Origin: Rivularia sp. MS3
Lineage (GTDB): Bacteria > Cyanobacteriota > Cyanobacteriia > Cyanobacteriales > Nostocaceae
NCBI GenBank assembly: GCA_019192545.1
Contig: JAHCMI010000028.1
Location: 1-64,000 of the forward strand
Length of the DNA stretch: 64,000 nucleotides
Direction of reading: 5' to 3'
Shown: positions 7,379 through 15,659 of the stretch, piece after piece
How the letters are laid out: each line of letters opens with the position of its first letter
Numbering within the stretch: the stretch's first letter is position 1
The notes under the pieces: model-generated
The model's input: the letters and a program-made list of their open reading frames with translations, nothing else
The model's database searches: none
Told to the model about the DNA's origin: nothing
Position numbers and translations under genes: made by a program

Positions 7379-8197
7379 CTAATCCTCAATTTTCCATTCA
7401 GGATGCATTGGAAGTAGTAGTTCATTTAACCAATTTTCTACCTGTAAGCGTAGACGTAGATTTTGCTTATCAGTTCCACCGGCATCGGCATTTATATTTT
7501 GCAAACTGTTCAAAGCACGATTATAGTCTGCAAACGCACAGTTCCATTCACCCCAAATATGGTGGGTTCTGCCTTTTTCAGCCAAAATATAGCTTTCTAA
7601 TTTACCGAAAAACAGCGCCGTTTCAAAATTGTTAATAGCTTCGTTGTAATCTCCCAACTCGCGTAAAGTTATACCTCGGTTAATCCAGGCTCTGACATAA
7701 CTGGGATTTACGTCTAAAGCTTTTTCATAATCTGCCAATGCTGTTTCTAAATCACCAATACCAGCATAATAATTAGCTCGGTTGTTGTAAGCGCTAGCCA
7801 AGCTAGGATTTATTTTTATCGCTTGATTGAAATCGCGAACAGCTTTTTGTTCATCACCGCTTTGAAAATAGACCAGGCCTCGATTATTGTAATCAATAGC
7901 ATTATCCGGATGACGCTCAATTAACTGATTCAAAGCCGCGATCGCAAAGTTAAAATCGCCAGTTTTAGCCGACTTTAAAGCGCGGGAGCGTAAATCTTTA
8001 TCTCCATAAGCGTACAGTTGACAAATACTATCCTCGTGGCTATGGTCATCAGCAGTAAATCTCACAGCACTACTTTTACTGATATTATCTTGCTTGTCAC
8101 CGAATGTTGAAAATAAGTGAATCTTCATATCATCCTTGCCTGAGTTGGTTTTTTTGTCCGCTTTTGGTGGTGCCCCTGTATTAGTAGGATTCATCAT
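7379..8197 (-). CDS. Tetratricopeptide repeat (TPR) protein
   Basis: This 272-aa protein has about 80 residues of low-complexity, charged N-terminus and then roughly five TPR units from about residue 85 to 245. Typical helix signatures are visible (YNNRGLVYFQSGDEQKAV, YNNRANYYAGIGDLETAL, WINRGITLRELGDYNEAI). TPR domains bind partner proteins; no catalytic domain is attached. There is no signal peptide. The gene is divergent from the 8506 gene across a repeat-containing spacer. The role is unknown. Confidence 0.8.
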   Translation of the reverse strand: MMNPTNTGAPPKADKKTNSGKDDMKIHLFSTFGDKQDNISKSSAVRFTADDHSHEDSICQLYAYGDKDLRSRALKSAKTGDFNFAIAALNQLIERHPDNAIDYNNRGLVYFQSGDEQKAVRDFNQAIKINPSLASAYNNRANYYAGIGDLETALADYEKALDVNPSYVRAWINRGITLRELGDYNEAINNFETALFFGKLESYILAEKGRTHHIWGEWNCAFADYNRALNSLQNINADAGGTDKQNLRLRLQVENWLNELLLPMHPEWKIED

Positions 8198-8505
8198 CCA
8201 TCGATCCCCAAATCCGAGCGAGCAAATATACTCCCTGGTTTAGAATTAATAATAGATACCAAAGCTTCACAGTCAATTCCAGAAAATTAAATAACAAATA
8301 ATTGCAATTTCAAGCGCTCCCCACCGAATCAGGCTTGACAACTGATAGAATGCCCTCACAGCGAACAGTCAACAGTTATCAGTGAACAGTAAATAGTGAA
8401 CAGTTATTCGCTATTTTCTGTTGATTTATTCTTCTAGTGGCAATCTAAATTGTTTATTCCTGATAACTGCTCACTGCTCACTGCTCACTGATTTCAGGTA
8501 ATCAA
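8198..8505. repeat. Divergent spacer with STRR-type heptamer repeats
   Basis: This spacer between divergent genes contains CAGTGAACAGT-type repeats at about 8358-8408. About 60 bp later their inverted counterparts (ACTGCTCACTGCTCACTG) occur at about 8466-8490, so the two can pair. The right-hand block ends about 15 bp before ATG 8506, where the ribosome binding site would be expected (TCAGGTAATCAA). Other than these repeats nothing is recognised. Confidence 0.75.
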
Positions 8506-8970
8506 ATGGTAAACACAATTTCTTATTCGAGCGCTCCCGATTTAGCCGCAGACGATTACATAGTCATCGGTTTAGCAACTTGCTTCGTCAAAGAAGACGG
8601 CGAAGTGCATCAAGTTGACGTAATCGAACCTATTCCTAGCGCATCTTTAGAATCACTCTTCAAAGGAATTCCGACATCCTACAAATCAGCAGTAGCCACC
8701 ACATTAGGAAAAGTATTCGACGGTGAAACAGCCCATAAACCACCAGAATTAGATAACTCCGCTCAAATAGTCAACGATTTTAGCGAAAGAGTATTTGCAG
8801 CAGCACGTACCTACAAGCGTAAAGATGAAGCAAAATCTCTCATCCCTTTAGGTGAAACCTACAGCGAATTTACATACTCTACAGAAAAAAAGCGAGTATT
8901 AAACGCTCAAAGAGTAGTAAGTAAAGACGACAACGTCAAACAGCATTCCCATACACATAAAGTCTTGTAA
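8506..8970 (+). CDS. Conserved-looking hypothetical protein
   Basis: This 154-aa protein is soluble and has no signal peptide or membrane segment. No domain is recognised. It has an N-terminal segment VIGLATCFVKEDGEVHQVDVIEPIPSA in outline, and a Lys/Glu/Ser-rich C-terminal half ending in a His-rich tail (KQHSHTHKVL) that could bind metal. Codon use resembles the neighbours. I believe similar proteins occur in other cyanobacteria, but I cannot name a family. It stands alone. Confidence 0.6.
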   Translation: MVNTISYSSAPDLAADDYIVIGLATCFVKEDGEVHQVDVIEPIPSASLESLFKGIPTSYKSAVATTLGKVFDGETAHKPPELDNSAQIVNDFSERVFAAARTYKRKDEAKSLIPLGETYSEFTYSTEKKRVLNAQRVVSKDDNVKQHSHTHKVL

Positions 8971-9030
8971 TTGAGAATTGGGCATAGGGCATGGGGAATA
9001 GGTAATTCCTCATTTTTTGTGTTTCAATGT

Positions 9031-9098
9031 AGGGTGCTGTGACGGTTACGATCAATTTCAAGATTAACGAAGTAATTTGGTATTACCGTCACGCACCA
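9031..9098. repeat. MITE-like element, family A, copy 3
   Basis: It is bounded by AGGGTGCTGTGACGGTTA on the left and TACCGTCACGCACC on the right, the reverse orientation of the copies at 511 and 704. It lies in the 709-bp gene-free stretch 8971-9679, which also holds copies 4 and 5. Confidence 0.8.
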
Positions 9099-9191
9099 AT
9101 CGATAAATGTAATTACACCAGAAATTCCTCAGTGAAAATCCTTTAGGAAATTTATTCCATGTTTCTCCAGAATTATTTATTTAATATTTGT

Positions 9192-9260
9192 AGGGTGCTG
9201 TGACGGTTACAATAAATTATTAAGCGTAACAAACTAAATTGGTAATACCGTCACCCACCA
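9192..9260. repeat. MITE-like element, family A, copy 4
   Basis: It has the same orientation as copy 3, with left end GGGTGCTGTGACGGTTA and right end AATACCGTCACCCACC. The right end differs from the consensus (CCC for CGC). It lies 94 bp after copy 3. The stretch between copies 4 and 5 (9261-9490) has no recognisable gene; a short ribbon-helix-helix-like antitoxin remnant (minus strand, about 9345-9440) is possible but not supported. Confidence 0.8.
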
Positions 9261-9492
9261 ACCTATTTATATGATGTATCCAAAAGTTGATTAAAACACC
9301 TGCAAATCAATAATTAATATCTTTTGACATACGCTCTGCTAAAATTTACAAAATATAATCTTTTCTAAATACACCTTTCTTTTCTGCTTTCCGAATTAAA
9401 TACAATTCCATCTCCGGTGGTAAATTAAGCGTTATTTTCATAGATAAATTATCAAGCTGTCATTACTTGATATATTGTCACAATATTCTGAT

Positions 9493-9560
9493 GGTGCGTG
9501 ACGGCAATTCGATTACTAATCGTTTTTATTTCAATTTATCGAAACCGTCACAGCACCCTA
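9493..9560. repeat. MITE-like element, family A, copy 5
   Basis: Left end GGTGCGTGACGGCA and right end AAACCGTCACAGCACCCTAC, in the orientation of copies 1 and 2. It is followed at once by another dispersed repeat at 9566-9597 (CCACGCAGGTGGGTTTCGCC) and a GCGAAGCGTCTCCGGAGGAGA palindrome (about 9601-9621). Repeats therefore fill the spacer up to the GST gene. Confidence 0.8.
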
Positions 9561-9679
9561 CTAACCCACGCAGGTGGGTTTCGCCTATGTAGCCGCGTTA
9601 GCGAAGCGTCTCCGGAGGAGATATTCTATTCGCTAGGTAAAATACAACAATATCAACTTTCTTCCCAAAAATCTAAACC

Positions 9680-10237
9680 ATGATAAAACTCTACGGTGGA
9701 ACCTTCAGCCGCGCTTCAATTGTTCACTGGTATTTAGAAGAATTAGAAATTCCTTACGAATTCATCAAGCTGGATATGCAAGCAGGAGAACACCGTCAAC
9801 CGGAATTCTTAGCAATTAACCCATTTGGTAAAGTACCAGCAATTGTCGATGGTGATTTCATCCTTTGGGAATCTGGGGCAATATTGCTTTATCTTGCCGA
9901 TAAATACGGTAAAAAACAGCTTTCTCCAGAAGAGCGCGGTATTTATTCTCAGTGGAGTTTGTTCGCAAATGCTACTTTGGGACCGGGTGTTTTTGTGGAA
10001 GCTACCCGAGATAAAGAAATGCCTAAACTAATGAATCCTTTGAATGAAATATTAGAAAAACAACCTTTTTTATTAGGTAATGAATTTACTGTTGCTGATG
10101 TGGCAGTAGGCTCAATGCTCAACTATATTCCCATGATGCTTAAATTAGATTTAAGCGAATATCCGAACGTTACTAATTATATGAAAAAGCTTGCCGAACG
10201 TCCGGCTTTTCAAAAGGTTATGGGCTCGAGGGGTTGA
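9680..10237 (+). CDS. Glutathione S-transferase family protein
   Basis: This 185-aa protein has an N-terminal thioredoxin-like GST domain (residues 1-75) with the signature NPFGKVPAIVDGDFILWESGAILLYLADKYG, in which P50-type cis-proline and the E/S pair bind glutathione. A helical C-terminal domain follows (about 85-185), with VADVAVGSMLNY matching the usual ADV..G N-capping motif. It is slightly shorter than typical GSTs (200-220 aa). It probably conjugates or reduces electrophiles with glutathione in the cytosol; the substrate is unknown. The start ATG 9680 places the beta-1 strand (MIKLYGGTFS) correctly. No operon partner. Confidence 0.88.
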   Translation: MIKLYGGTFSRASIVHWYLEELEIPYEFIKLDMQAGEHRQPEFLAINPFGKVPAIVDGDFILWESGAILLYLADKYGKKQLSPEERGIYSQWSLFANATLGPGVFVEATRDKEMPKLMNPLNEILEKQPFLLGNEFTVADVAVGSMLNYIPMMLKLDLSEYPNVTNYMKKLAERPAFQKVMGSRG

Positions 10238-10256
10238 TATTATAAAATATTAAATC

Positions 10257-10399
10257 GTAGGGTGTGTTGTCGCGCAGCGCAACGCACCATCAATTATTTT
10301 TATTATTTTTCAAAATTCAATTTATTTTAATAATTTTAATAAATTTATCTTCTAAATAAACAATGAAGGTGCGTTAGCCTGCGGCATAACACACCCTAC
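10257..10399. repeat. MITE-like element, family B (GTAGGGTGTGTT ends)
   Basis: A perfect 12-bp terminal inverted repeat (10257-10268 and 10388-10399) encloses an AT-rich centre and subterminal GCGCAACGCACC / GGTGCGTTAGCC motifs. Related pieces lie at 25502-25570 and about 25920-25955. It lies between the convergent GST and yajQ genes and may also terminate transcription. Confidence 0.75.
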
Positions 10400-10413
10400 A
10401 AATTAGCTACTAA

Positions 10414-10905
10414 CTAACGATAATTTGTAAACTGTAAAGCACAGGGTAAATCTTCTTCTTTCAACCGCTGCATTACAGCTTGCAAATCATCTTTATTTTT
10501 ACTAGTAACTCTAACTGCATCTCCTTGAATAGAAGCTTGTATTTTCTTAAATTCATCGCGAATCATTTTAGAAATCTTCTTCGCAATTTCTTGGCTAATG
10601 CCTTTTTGCAACTTAATTTCTTGATTGACTCGACTACCACCAGCAGATTCTGGTTCGCCAAAATCAAAGATTTTCTGAGAAAGTTTACGCTTAGCTGCTT
10701 TTTCTCGTAATATGCCGTTTACAGTGTCTAAAGTAAATTCGCTATCTGTATTTACTTTAATAATATCTTCTCCTAATTCCACTGTAGTTTTAGTATCTTT
10801 TAAATCGTAGCGACCTTTAATTTCTCGGTTTACTTGGTCAATAGCGTTAACCAATTCTTGTCTATCAAAATCGCTAACAACGTCAAAAGAATAAGTAGAA
10901 GCCAT
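10414..10905 (-). CDS. YajQ family cyclic-di-GMP-binding protein
   Basis: This 163-aa protein shows the YajQ/UPF0234 hallmarks: the N-terminal [27 protein letters not shown], and the C-terminal [18 protein letters not shown] ending in LQFTNYR. The length (about 160-165 aa) is standard. Family members bind nucleotide second messengers or RNA, and one is a c-di-GMP-responsive transcription co-regulator in Xanthomonas; function in cyanobacteria is not settled. The gene appears monocistronic and converges on the GST gene. Confidence 0.93.
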   Translation of the reverse strand: MASTYSFDVVSDFDRQELVNAIDQVNREIKGRYDLKDTKTTVELGEDIIKVNTDSEFTLDTVNGILREKAAKRKLSQKIFDFGEPESAGGSRVNQEIKLQKGISQEIAKKISKMIRDEFKKIQASIQGDAVRVTSKNKDDLQAVMQRLKEEDLPCALQFTNYR

Positions 10906-11006
10906 AAAATTTGTCAGTTTTTCTATGAATAGTTTTACATTTTAATAGTGGTTAGTTTTTAATTGTTGATTATTTGCAGCTTTATTGTACTATCCACTAC
11001 CTATTA

Positions 11007-11429
11007 TCAACTTGCTTGCATGATGCTCAAGACGAATAAAGTACAAGAACAAGCTAAACCAATAGCATACATAAGCGAACGCAAGATGGGTATATTTAAA
11101 ATATAAAAAACTGAATACAATAAACGTACTGTAATAAAGCTTAATGCTGCCCATGCTGCAAAAGGAGAATCAACGCCGGTTGCATAAGCCATTAAAGCAG
11201 CAACTGCAAAAATCATAAAGGTTTCAAAGCAGTTTTGATGCGCCCAAGTAGCACGTTGTGCATAAGGTGGAAGCTTATCAAACATAGCCCGAGGTGCTGA
11301 ATAATCGTAACCAATACTCAAACGAGCATAAGCAACTGCTAGAAAGGGTAGGTAAATTTCTAGGAAGGCTATAGCAATACAGTATAAAAATAAGGTTGAT
11401 ACGGGCAATTGCGAAACATACATTAGCAT
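11007..11429 (-). CDS. MAPEG family membrane protein
   Basis: The 140-aa product (from ATG 11429; a longer TTG reading from 11462 is less likely) has four hydrophobic segments. MAPEG motifs are visible: VAYARLS near the first loop, then RATWAHQNCFETFMIFAVAALMA, where AHQN.xE is the conserved glutathione-site region, and VRLLYSVFYILN. MAPEG proteins are trimeric membrane glutathione transferases or related enzymes; the substrate here is unknown. An upstream GST gene is near but not co-transcribed. Confidence 0.82.
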   Translation of the reverse strand: MLMYVSQLPVSTLFLYCIAIAFLEIYLPFLAVAYARLSIGYDYSAPRAMFDKLPPYAQRATWAHQNCFETFMIFAVAALMAYATGVDSPFAAWAALSFITVRLLYSVFYILNIPILRSLMYAIGLACSCTLFVLSIMQAS

Positions 11430-11721
11430 AAACAAACAGTTATTACGGATAGCTTTTAACAAAGCTTATTTTCTATAGAATTTAGATGGTTGAGGAAGCG
11501 AACCATTATCAAGATATTATTCTGACACTTTGTAGCGCAATTTACCGAACGCAGCCACTTGTCGATCAAGTTGCCGATTTTGTAATTAAACACTTCATAA
11601 ATTCACTAGTCATTAGTCTGAGTGCTAATTACATCCATTCACCATTTCCTAAACGATTCAAGGATTGTATCCCGACAAAAGTGACTAATGACTAATAAAA
11701 GCGACTCGAATAAAGAGGCAA

Positions 11722-12228
11722 TTAATCAAAATAGAACAAAGTCACCACTTTCCTTTGTTCTTCTGCATCCTTACACGTTTGCAGCAAAGTGCGACTATCG
11801 TGAAAGGCGAAGCATACAAGCTGCTGACAGCGGGAAATTATCTCCTTATTACATGAGTAACTTGCTTCAGCAAGAGATAAATGGTCATTGCTGGAATTTT
11901 CCACCAGATGCATAACCTGTTCTAATTGTTGGCGCGATTCTAAAGGCTGACGTTCCAAACTTTGAGGCAAAATTACCGTGAGGAAGTTCGGATCGGCTCG
12001 CATTGCGCCCTTGATAGCGGCTGAATTTGTACCGGTGGCACCAGAGGTAATAACTCGATTCCCGGATAAAACCAAGGCATAAGTCATCATCTCAATCAAA
12101 TTCTGGTGTGTAATAGGCACGTGGCGAGAACCCAGCACGGCGATTCGTTTAGAACCCATTTGCTGAATAGTCGCTAATTCTTGCGCTAATGTATCAATGT
12201 TATTTACTAGGTCTGTTGACTGACTCAA
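11722..12228 (-). CDS. DprA/Smf-related Rossmann-fold protein
   Basis: This 168-aa protein contains a Rossmann-type segment KRIAVLGSRH (about 27-36), then VITSGATGTNSAAIKGAM (about 58-75), which resembles the G-rich DNA-binding stretch of DprA/Smf or the LOG-like nucleotide-binding fold. It lacks the SAM and winged-helix domains of full DprA, so a role in transformation is not implied. The start is the alternative codon TTG 12228; an internal ATG at 12159 would cut off a helix that seems part of the domain. There is no obvious operon. Confidence 0.6.
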   Translation of the reverse strand: MSQSTDLVNNIDTLAQELATIQQMGSKRIAVLGSRHVPITHQNLIEMMTYALVLSGNRVITSGATGTNSAAIKGAMRADPNFLTVILPQSLERQPLESRQQLEQVMHLVENSSNDHLSLAEASYSCNKEIISRCQQLVCFAFHDSRTLLQTCKDAEEQRKVVTLFYFD

Positions 12229-12323
12229 AGACGATTTTAACTGCTATTAAACGACCAAGATATTTTAGCAGGTGAAAGAGTTGTCGGGAACCTACTTCTG
12301 GTTAGAACGTGCAATTTTTTAGG

Positions 12324-12871
12324 TTAATTTTTAGTTTCATTTTTGTTCAGTAGTTCGATTGCTTCGTTGCACCAATCAACCCATTGCGTTTCATCACGAA
12401 TTCCTTTGCGAAGAGTTAAATATTGAAATTTTGCTGTATCTGAAAGTTGTTGGAGATTTGAAAAATACTTCTGCTCTAAATCTCTGTATGTAGATAACTT
12501 CTCAACATGAGCTTTGCGATGATGTGCCAATTTCTGCAAAATTGTATGTTCTGATACAATATACTTGCTGAATATTTTAACTAGTAAATCATCTTTAACT
12601 GGCATCGGCTCGCAGGGTTTAGCAATCCATTCTTGTAGTTGCAGCTTGCCTTGTTTGGTAACACTATAAACTTTTTTATCCGGTTTTCCTTGTTGAAGAA
12701 TTTTCTCAGAAATTATCCAGCCAAGTTTATCTAATTTAGATAGTTCGGGGTAAATCTGTTGGTGTGAAGCTTGCCAAAAAAACCTACCCAACCATCAAAC
12801 TGTTTTGCCAAATCGTACCCGCTACAGGATCGATCCATTAAAGATGCCAATATTGCATGAGCTAAAGACAT
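12324..12871 (-). pseudogene. PadR family transcriptional regulator, frameshifted
   Basis: From ATG 12871 the minus strand encodes MSLAHAILASLMDRSCSGYD..KQFDGWVGFF, the classic PadR winged-helix N-terminus. It then loses frame at a run of seven T (plus-strand A, 12776-12782). Reading with eight T restores VGFFWQASHQQIYPELSKL and the remaining 150 residues, including the helical C-terminal domain (Vir-like), to the stop at 12324. The downstream frame alone would have to start at TTG 12791 and lacks half of the DNA-binding domain. It may be a real mutation, transcriptional slippage, or a sequencing error in the homopolymer. Confidence 0.85.
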
Positions 12872-12890
12872 AATTCTTAACTTTTTCTTA

Positions 12891-12937
12891 TATACAACTT
12901 GTTGCATATTAGTTAATATTCAATTAGTTGCATATTA
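12891..12937. promoter_or_regulatory. Candidate PadR operator with direct repeats
   Basis: GTTGCATATTA occurs twice (12901-12911 and 12927-12937), 26 bp apart. The first copy is also half of an imperfect palindrome, TATACAAC-TT-GTTGCATA (12891-12908). This lies 20-66 bp upstream of the PadR start codon and between it and the divergent 2TM fragment, where an autoregulatory site would be expected. Binding is inferred. Confidence 0.45.
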
Positions 12938-13153
12938 ACGCGAAACCGCAAGCAGCTAATTTCATTTTTAGTGGTAAATGCATTCTTAGTAGTGCTGAAT
13001 TTAACGACAACTCCTCATTATTTTTGGGCAATTTATCCGCTTTCAGGTTGGGGATTGGGGTTGTTTATACATAACTTGAAATTGACTCGTGTCGAAGAAA
13101 ATTATCAAGATGTGTCGCAATTCTATATAAGTTGTAAAAAATCTGGATGTTGA
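12917..13153 (+). pseudogene. 2TM-domain protein remnant
   Basis: The frame open from 12917 reads ..KQLISFLVVNAFLVVLNL.. and then FWAIYPLSGWGLGLFIHNLK, a good match to the two-helix 2TM domain (pattern: helix, TSPxYxWF, PLxGWGxGLxxH). No ATG is present. The only usable start is GTG 12971, which begins in the middle of the first helix. The part after residue 45 is degenerate. It is divergent from the broken PadR gene. PadR and 2TM genes are plausible former partners, and both appear to be decaying. Confidence 0.6.
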
Positions 13154-13154
13154 A

Positions 13155-13180
13155 AAACCCAGTTTAAAAAAACCGGGTTT
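13155..13180. terminator. Hairpin between convergent genes
   Basis: AAACCCAGTT (13155-13164) and AACCGGGTTT (13171-13180) form a 10-bp stem with one mismatch and an A-rich loop. It is located after the 2TM remnant and 29 bp past the stop of the minus-strand DRTGG gene. Confidence 0.55.
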
Positions 13181-13209
13181 ATAGATGTTCTGAATTTGCG
13201 ATAGATTAT

Positions 13210-14304
13210 TTAAGATAGTGTTGTTACAGGACTCAAATCCATTAGAGACAGTAAGCGGTTGATGTCAAAATGTTCGGTCATTAAATGGCTAACGCATTGA
13301 ACTTTGATGGGTTCGTGGACGCGAACTTGACCGAAAGCACGCTCAATAATTTCTACGGTGCTAAGAGTATCCAAATCCACAGATAAAATCGGAATTTCTA
13401 ATTCTTCAGCACGGCTAAGAATAAAAGATGGAGGTGGTAATTGTCCCGTCAGAATCAGACATTGGGTGGAAGTTTCTAATGCAGCCTGTTGAATTTCGAC
13501 TCTATCCCCGCCAGTAACTACCGCCATATTTTGACGTTTGCGAAAATACTTCACCGCAGCATTGACATTCATTGCACCAATCGCCAAACTTTCAACTAAT
13601 AAATTGAGGCGATCGCCGCGACATAAAACTTCTGCATTCAGTTGATTAACCAGTTCGCGCACGGTAATACTGCGTAGCAAATTACTTTTAGGCAATATAC
13701 CTAATACAGGTATACCTTGTTGCTCTAGAAAAGGACTCATAGTCTTTTCAACTGCCTGTAAATCCGAAGCAGGAACATCATTAATTACAACACCGATTAA
13801 GCGTTCTCCAACTAACTGCTTTGTAGATAACAATTCTTCAACAGACAGCAAAGACTTATATCGAAATATCAGAATGACTTTAGCGTCCAAAGTATCTGCG
13901 ACTTGCATCAAAGACAAATCAAACAAATTACCTTCTGATAAATTACCAGAACCTTCTATGAGAACTAAATCGCCTGAATTCTGTTGTAAATATTCGTCCT
14001 TTAAAGCTTGCTGATAATCGGTAGTGTCTTCGCCGCCAAGACGTTGTTTTAAGGTAGTTTCGTTTAAAGCAAGCAATGTAGGCACTACTTGGTTAGGAGA
14101 TAGATTAAGGCTTCGGGTAATAAATTCTACGTCTTCCTCAATCAAACTTCCTTCAGATTCTCTCAAACACTTACCAAGGGGTTTGCCATAAGCAATATTA
14201 ATCCCGGTTTGACGTATTAGATCGGACAAACCTAAGATAGTTGCCGATTTACCACTGGAAGCCTCAGTTGACCCAATCAGTAAATATTTAGGGGATTTTG
14301 GCAC
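13210..14304 (-). CDS. BioD-like/DRTGG protein (phosphotransacetylase N-terminal-type)
   Basis: This 364-aa protein has an N-terminal BioD-like P-loop domain: GSTEASSGKSATILGL (Walker A, about 11-26) and LVLIEGSGNLSEG (about 115-127). Next comes a DRTGG-type domain, with VLGILPKSNLLRSITVRELVNQL (about 201-223) and AVVTGGDRVEIQQAAL (about 263-278). This is the architecture of the N-terminal part of long phosphotransacetylases without the catalytic PTA domain, as in many cyanobacterial homologues. It is probably a nucleotide-binding sensor or regulator; an acetyl-phosphate role is not shown. Start ATG 14304. Confidence 0.8.
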   Translation of the reverse strand: MPKSPKYLLIGSTEASSGKSATILGLSDLIRQTGINIAYGKPLGKCLRESEGSLIEEDVEFITRSLNLSPNQVVPTLLALNETTLKQRLGGEDTTDYQQALKDEYLQQNSGDLVLIEGSGNLSEGNLFDLSLMQVADTLDAKVILIFRYKSLLSVEELLSTKQLVGERLIGVVINDVPASDLQAVEKTMSPFLEQQGIPVLGILPKSNLLRSITVRELVNQLNAEVLCRGDRLNLLVESLAIGAMNVNAAVKYFRKRQNMAVVTGGDRVEIQQAALETSTQCLILTGQLPPPSFILSRAEELEIPILSVDLDTLSTVEIIERAFGQVRVHEPIKVQCVSHLMTEHFDINRLLSLMDLSPVTTLS

Positions 14305-14816
14305 GCACGCACTCCTAATTTCAACGGTATAAAATTTTCAACATTAAGTGCTTTGTATCTCTACCATCAGCTATTAATCGCTAACGGGCACCATGTTTAA
14401 ACAGTTAATTACTAATAACCTAAAAACTGTTTGGGCGTTCCCTAATTTTAGGTCGAACTAGGGGAATAGAGCTATTTATCCATAAATAGTTAATAGTTAA
14501 AGTTAGGAGACTGCCGGAATAAATGTAGTAGTTCGTTAAGTCAACTTTGCCCTGTCTTCTTCTGTAAAAAATGAAAAGCCTGCTTATCTATCCCCTCTTA
14601 GGGAATAGCGGCTCGCAGTTTTCTATTAGCTTTTTCACATAGCGTGAAAAATCAGGTACTGCGACAAACTCAAAGCCACATAAGAAATTAGGGGCAAGAA
14701 TCAAAATTCTTCCCCCATTGTTGTTTTTGTTTATACTTTTTGGCTCTGATTGCTGTTAAAAAGCAGTTATTGATTGAATCGGGTAGTTTAATCTGTAGTC
14801 TACCCACTGCAAAAAA
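14305..14816. other. 512-bp spacer without recognised genes
   Basis: This lies between two minus-strand genes. It holds small inverted repeats (for example around 14380-14500, with TTTGGGCGTTCCCTAATTTT) and a CCCCTCTTAGGGAATAG element near 14597-14615. There is no ORF above 50 codons with family resemblance. The promoter of the DRTGG gene should lie near 14310-14400. Confidence 0.5.
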
Positions 14817-15194
14817 TCAATCTTCGAGGCGCAACAGCTTACGGTAGAAAGATTGAGAAAAATCAGTCATACGTTGGCGTTTGTAGTTCTCAAGTATTTC
14901 TATTAAAAAATTTATAAACTCAAAACTTGCCATCATTACCTCATAACTCAGTTCGGCATTTCCATCAAACTGCATTCGGCAACGAGTTAAGTCGGAGGGC
15001 AAAGTAGCAATATTCCAGGTAGCAATAAAAGGAATACTATCGCTGCTTTCTATTTTACGATTGCCTTCTAGAACCCCTTTTTGGTAAAGCCCGATAGCAT
15101 AAGGTAGAAAATTCCGCTTACCACTTTGGATATAAGGCAAGTACACGCTCGCTTGTTGAGGAGTGGCAGGCTGAAGTTGCTCAAATGCTGACAT
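14817..15194 (-). CDS. ebsA: EbsA-like type IV pilus biogenesis protein
   Basis: The 125-aa protein has the segments FEQLQPATPQQ, VYLPYIQSGKRN, LPYAIGLYQKG, RCRMQFDGNAELSYE and KRQRMTDFSQSFYRKLLRL. These correspond, from memory, to the cyanobacterial family EbsA, which in Synechococcus elongatus is needed for type IV pilus assembly and biofilm self-suppression. It has no membrane segment and probably acts at the cytoplasmic face with PilB/Hfq-type partners; that is family knowledge. Start ATG 15194. The gene is monocistronic here, away from pil genes. The symbol rests on recalled similarity and should be checked by search. Confidence 0.7.
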   Translation of the reverse strand: MSAFEQLQPATPQQASVYLPYIQSGKRNFLPYAIGLYQKGVLEGNRKIESSDSIPFIATWNIATLPSDLTRCRMQFDGNAELSYEVMMASFEFINFLIEILENYKRQRMTDFSQSFYRKLLRLED

Positions 15195-15562
15195 ACAATA
15201 TATTCCTTAAGTTATTTGAGATTGCATAATCATGGTAGATATACATAGTATTCCCAAGTTTTTTATAAAAATTACACTTCGTTTAGGTAGAGTAGACGAA
15301 GTAAGTTAGCAATACAAAAATTAATCACAAGAAATACATTATTGAACAATCAACGTATATCCGAAGCGAGTGAAACGAAGCATTCACCCCTAGGGTGTGG
15401 ATCGATGTCCTTAAGTCCCTCCGGGACAACCTGCGGTACGGACACGCTCCGCTGACGCAAGTTGTTTGAGTCTTGTTTACAATCTTTTACATAGTGCGGG
15501 TTTATTCCCACCGACCTACTTATACAGTTAGTAGCTGTTCGCCGCGTTAGGGACTTGCAAGT
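15195..15562. other. Repeat-rich spacer; unidentified block 15350-15562
   Basis: 15350-15562 contains a GGACACGCTCCGCTGACGC dispersed palindrome and GTGCGGGTTTATTCCCACCGAC, and it abuts a MITE. A 75-codon minus-strand reading through the block (from 15577) has no family likeness and is judged non-coding. The block may be the decayed end of an IS200/IS605-type element, but no transposase remnant is recognised. Confidence 0.4.
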
Positions 15563-15659
15563 AATAAATTGTCCCACCGTTTTACAAAATTTCCGGGCAA
15601 AACCTAGACGTGTAGTGGTGTCGCTCTACCGAGCGACACCGACGGTGGGACAATTTATT
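15563..15659. mobile_element. MITE-like element with 17-bp perfect inverted ends and an internal hairpin
   Basis: Terminal repeats AATAAATTGTCCCACCG (15563-15579) and their exact complement at 15643-15659 enclose a second perfect stem, GGTGTCGCT/AGCGACACC (15617-15625 and 15632-15640). The 97-bp element has no coding capacity. The whole can fold into a cruciform with a nested hairpin, as in many non-autonomous transposons. Confidence 0.75.

Noticed and set aside
9345-9440. Antitoxin-like minus-strand fragment upstream of the GST gene
   Set aside because: A short reading resembling a ribbon-helix-helix antitoxin can be made near 9360-9440, but no toxin gene is adjacent and the frame is too short to support a call.
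15350-15577. 75-aa minus-strand ORF
   Set aside because: It is composed of dispersed palindromes and overlaps a MITE end. No domain likeness.
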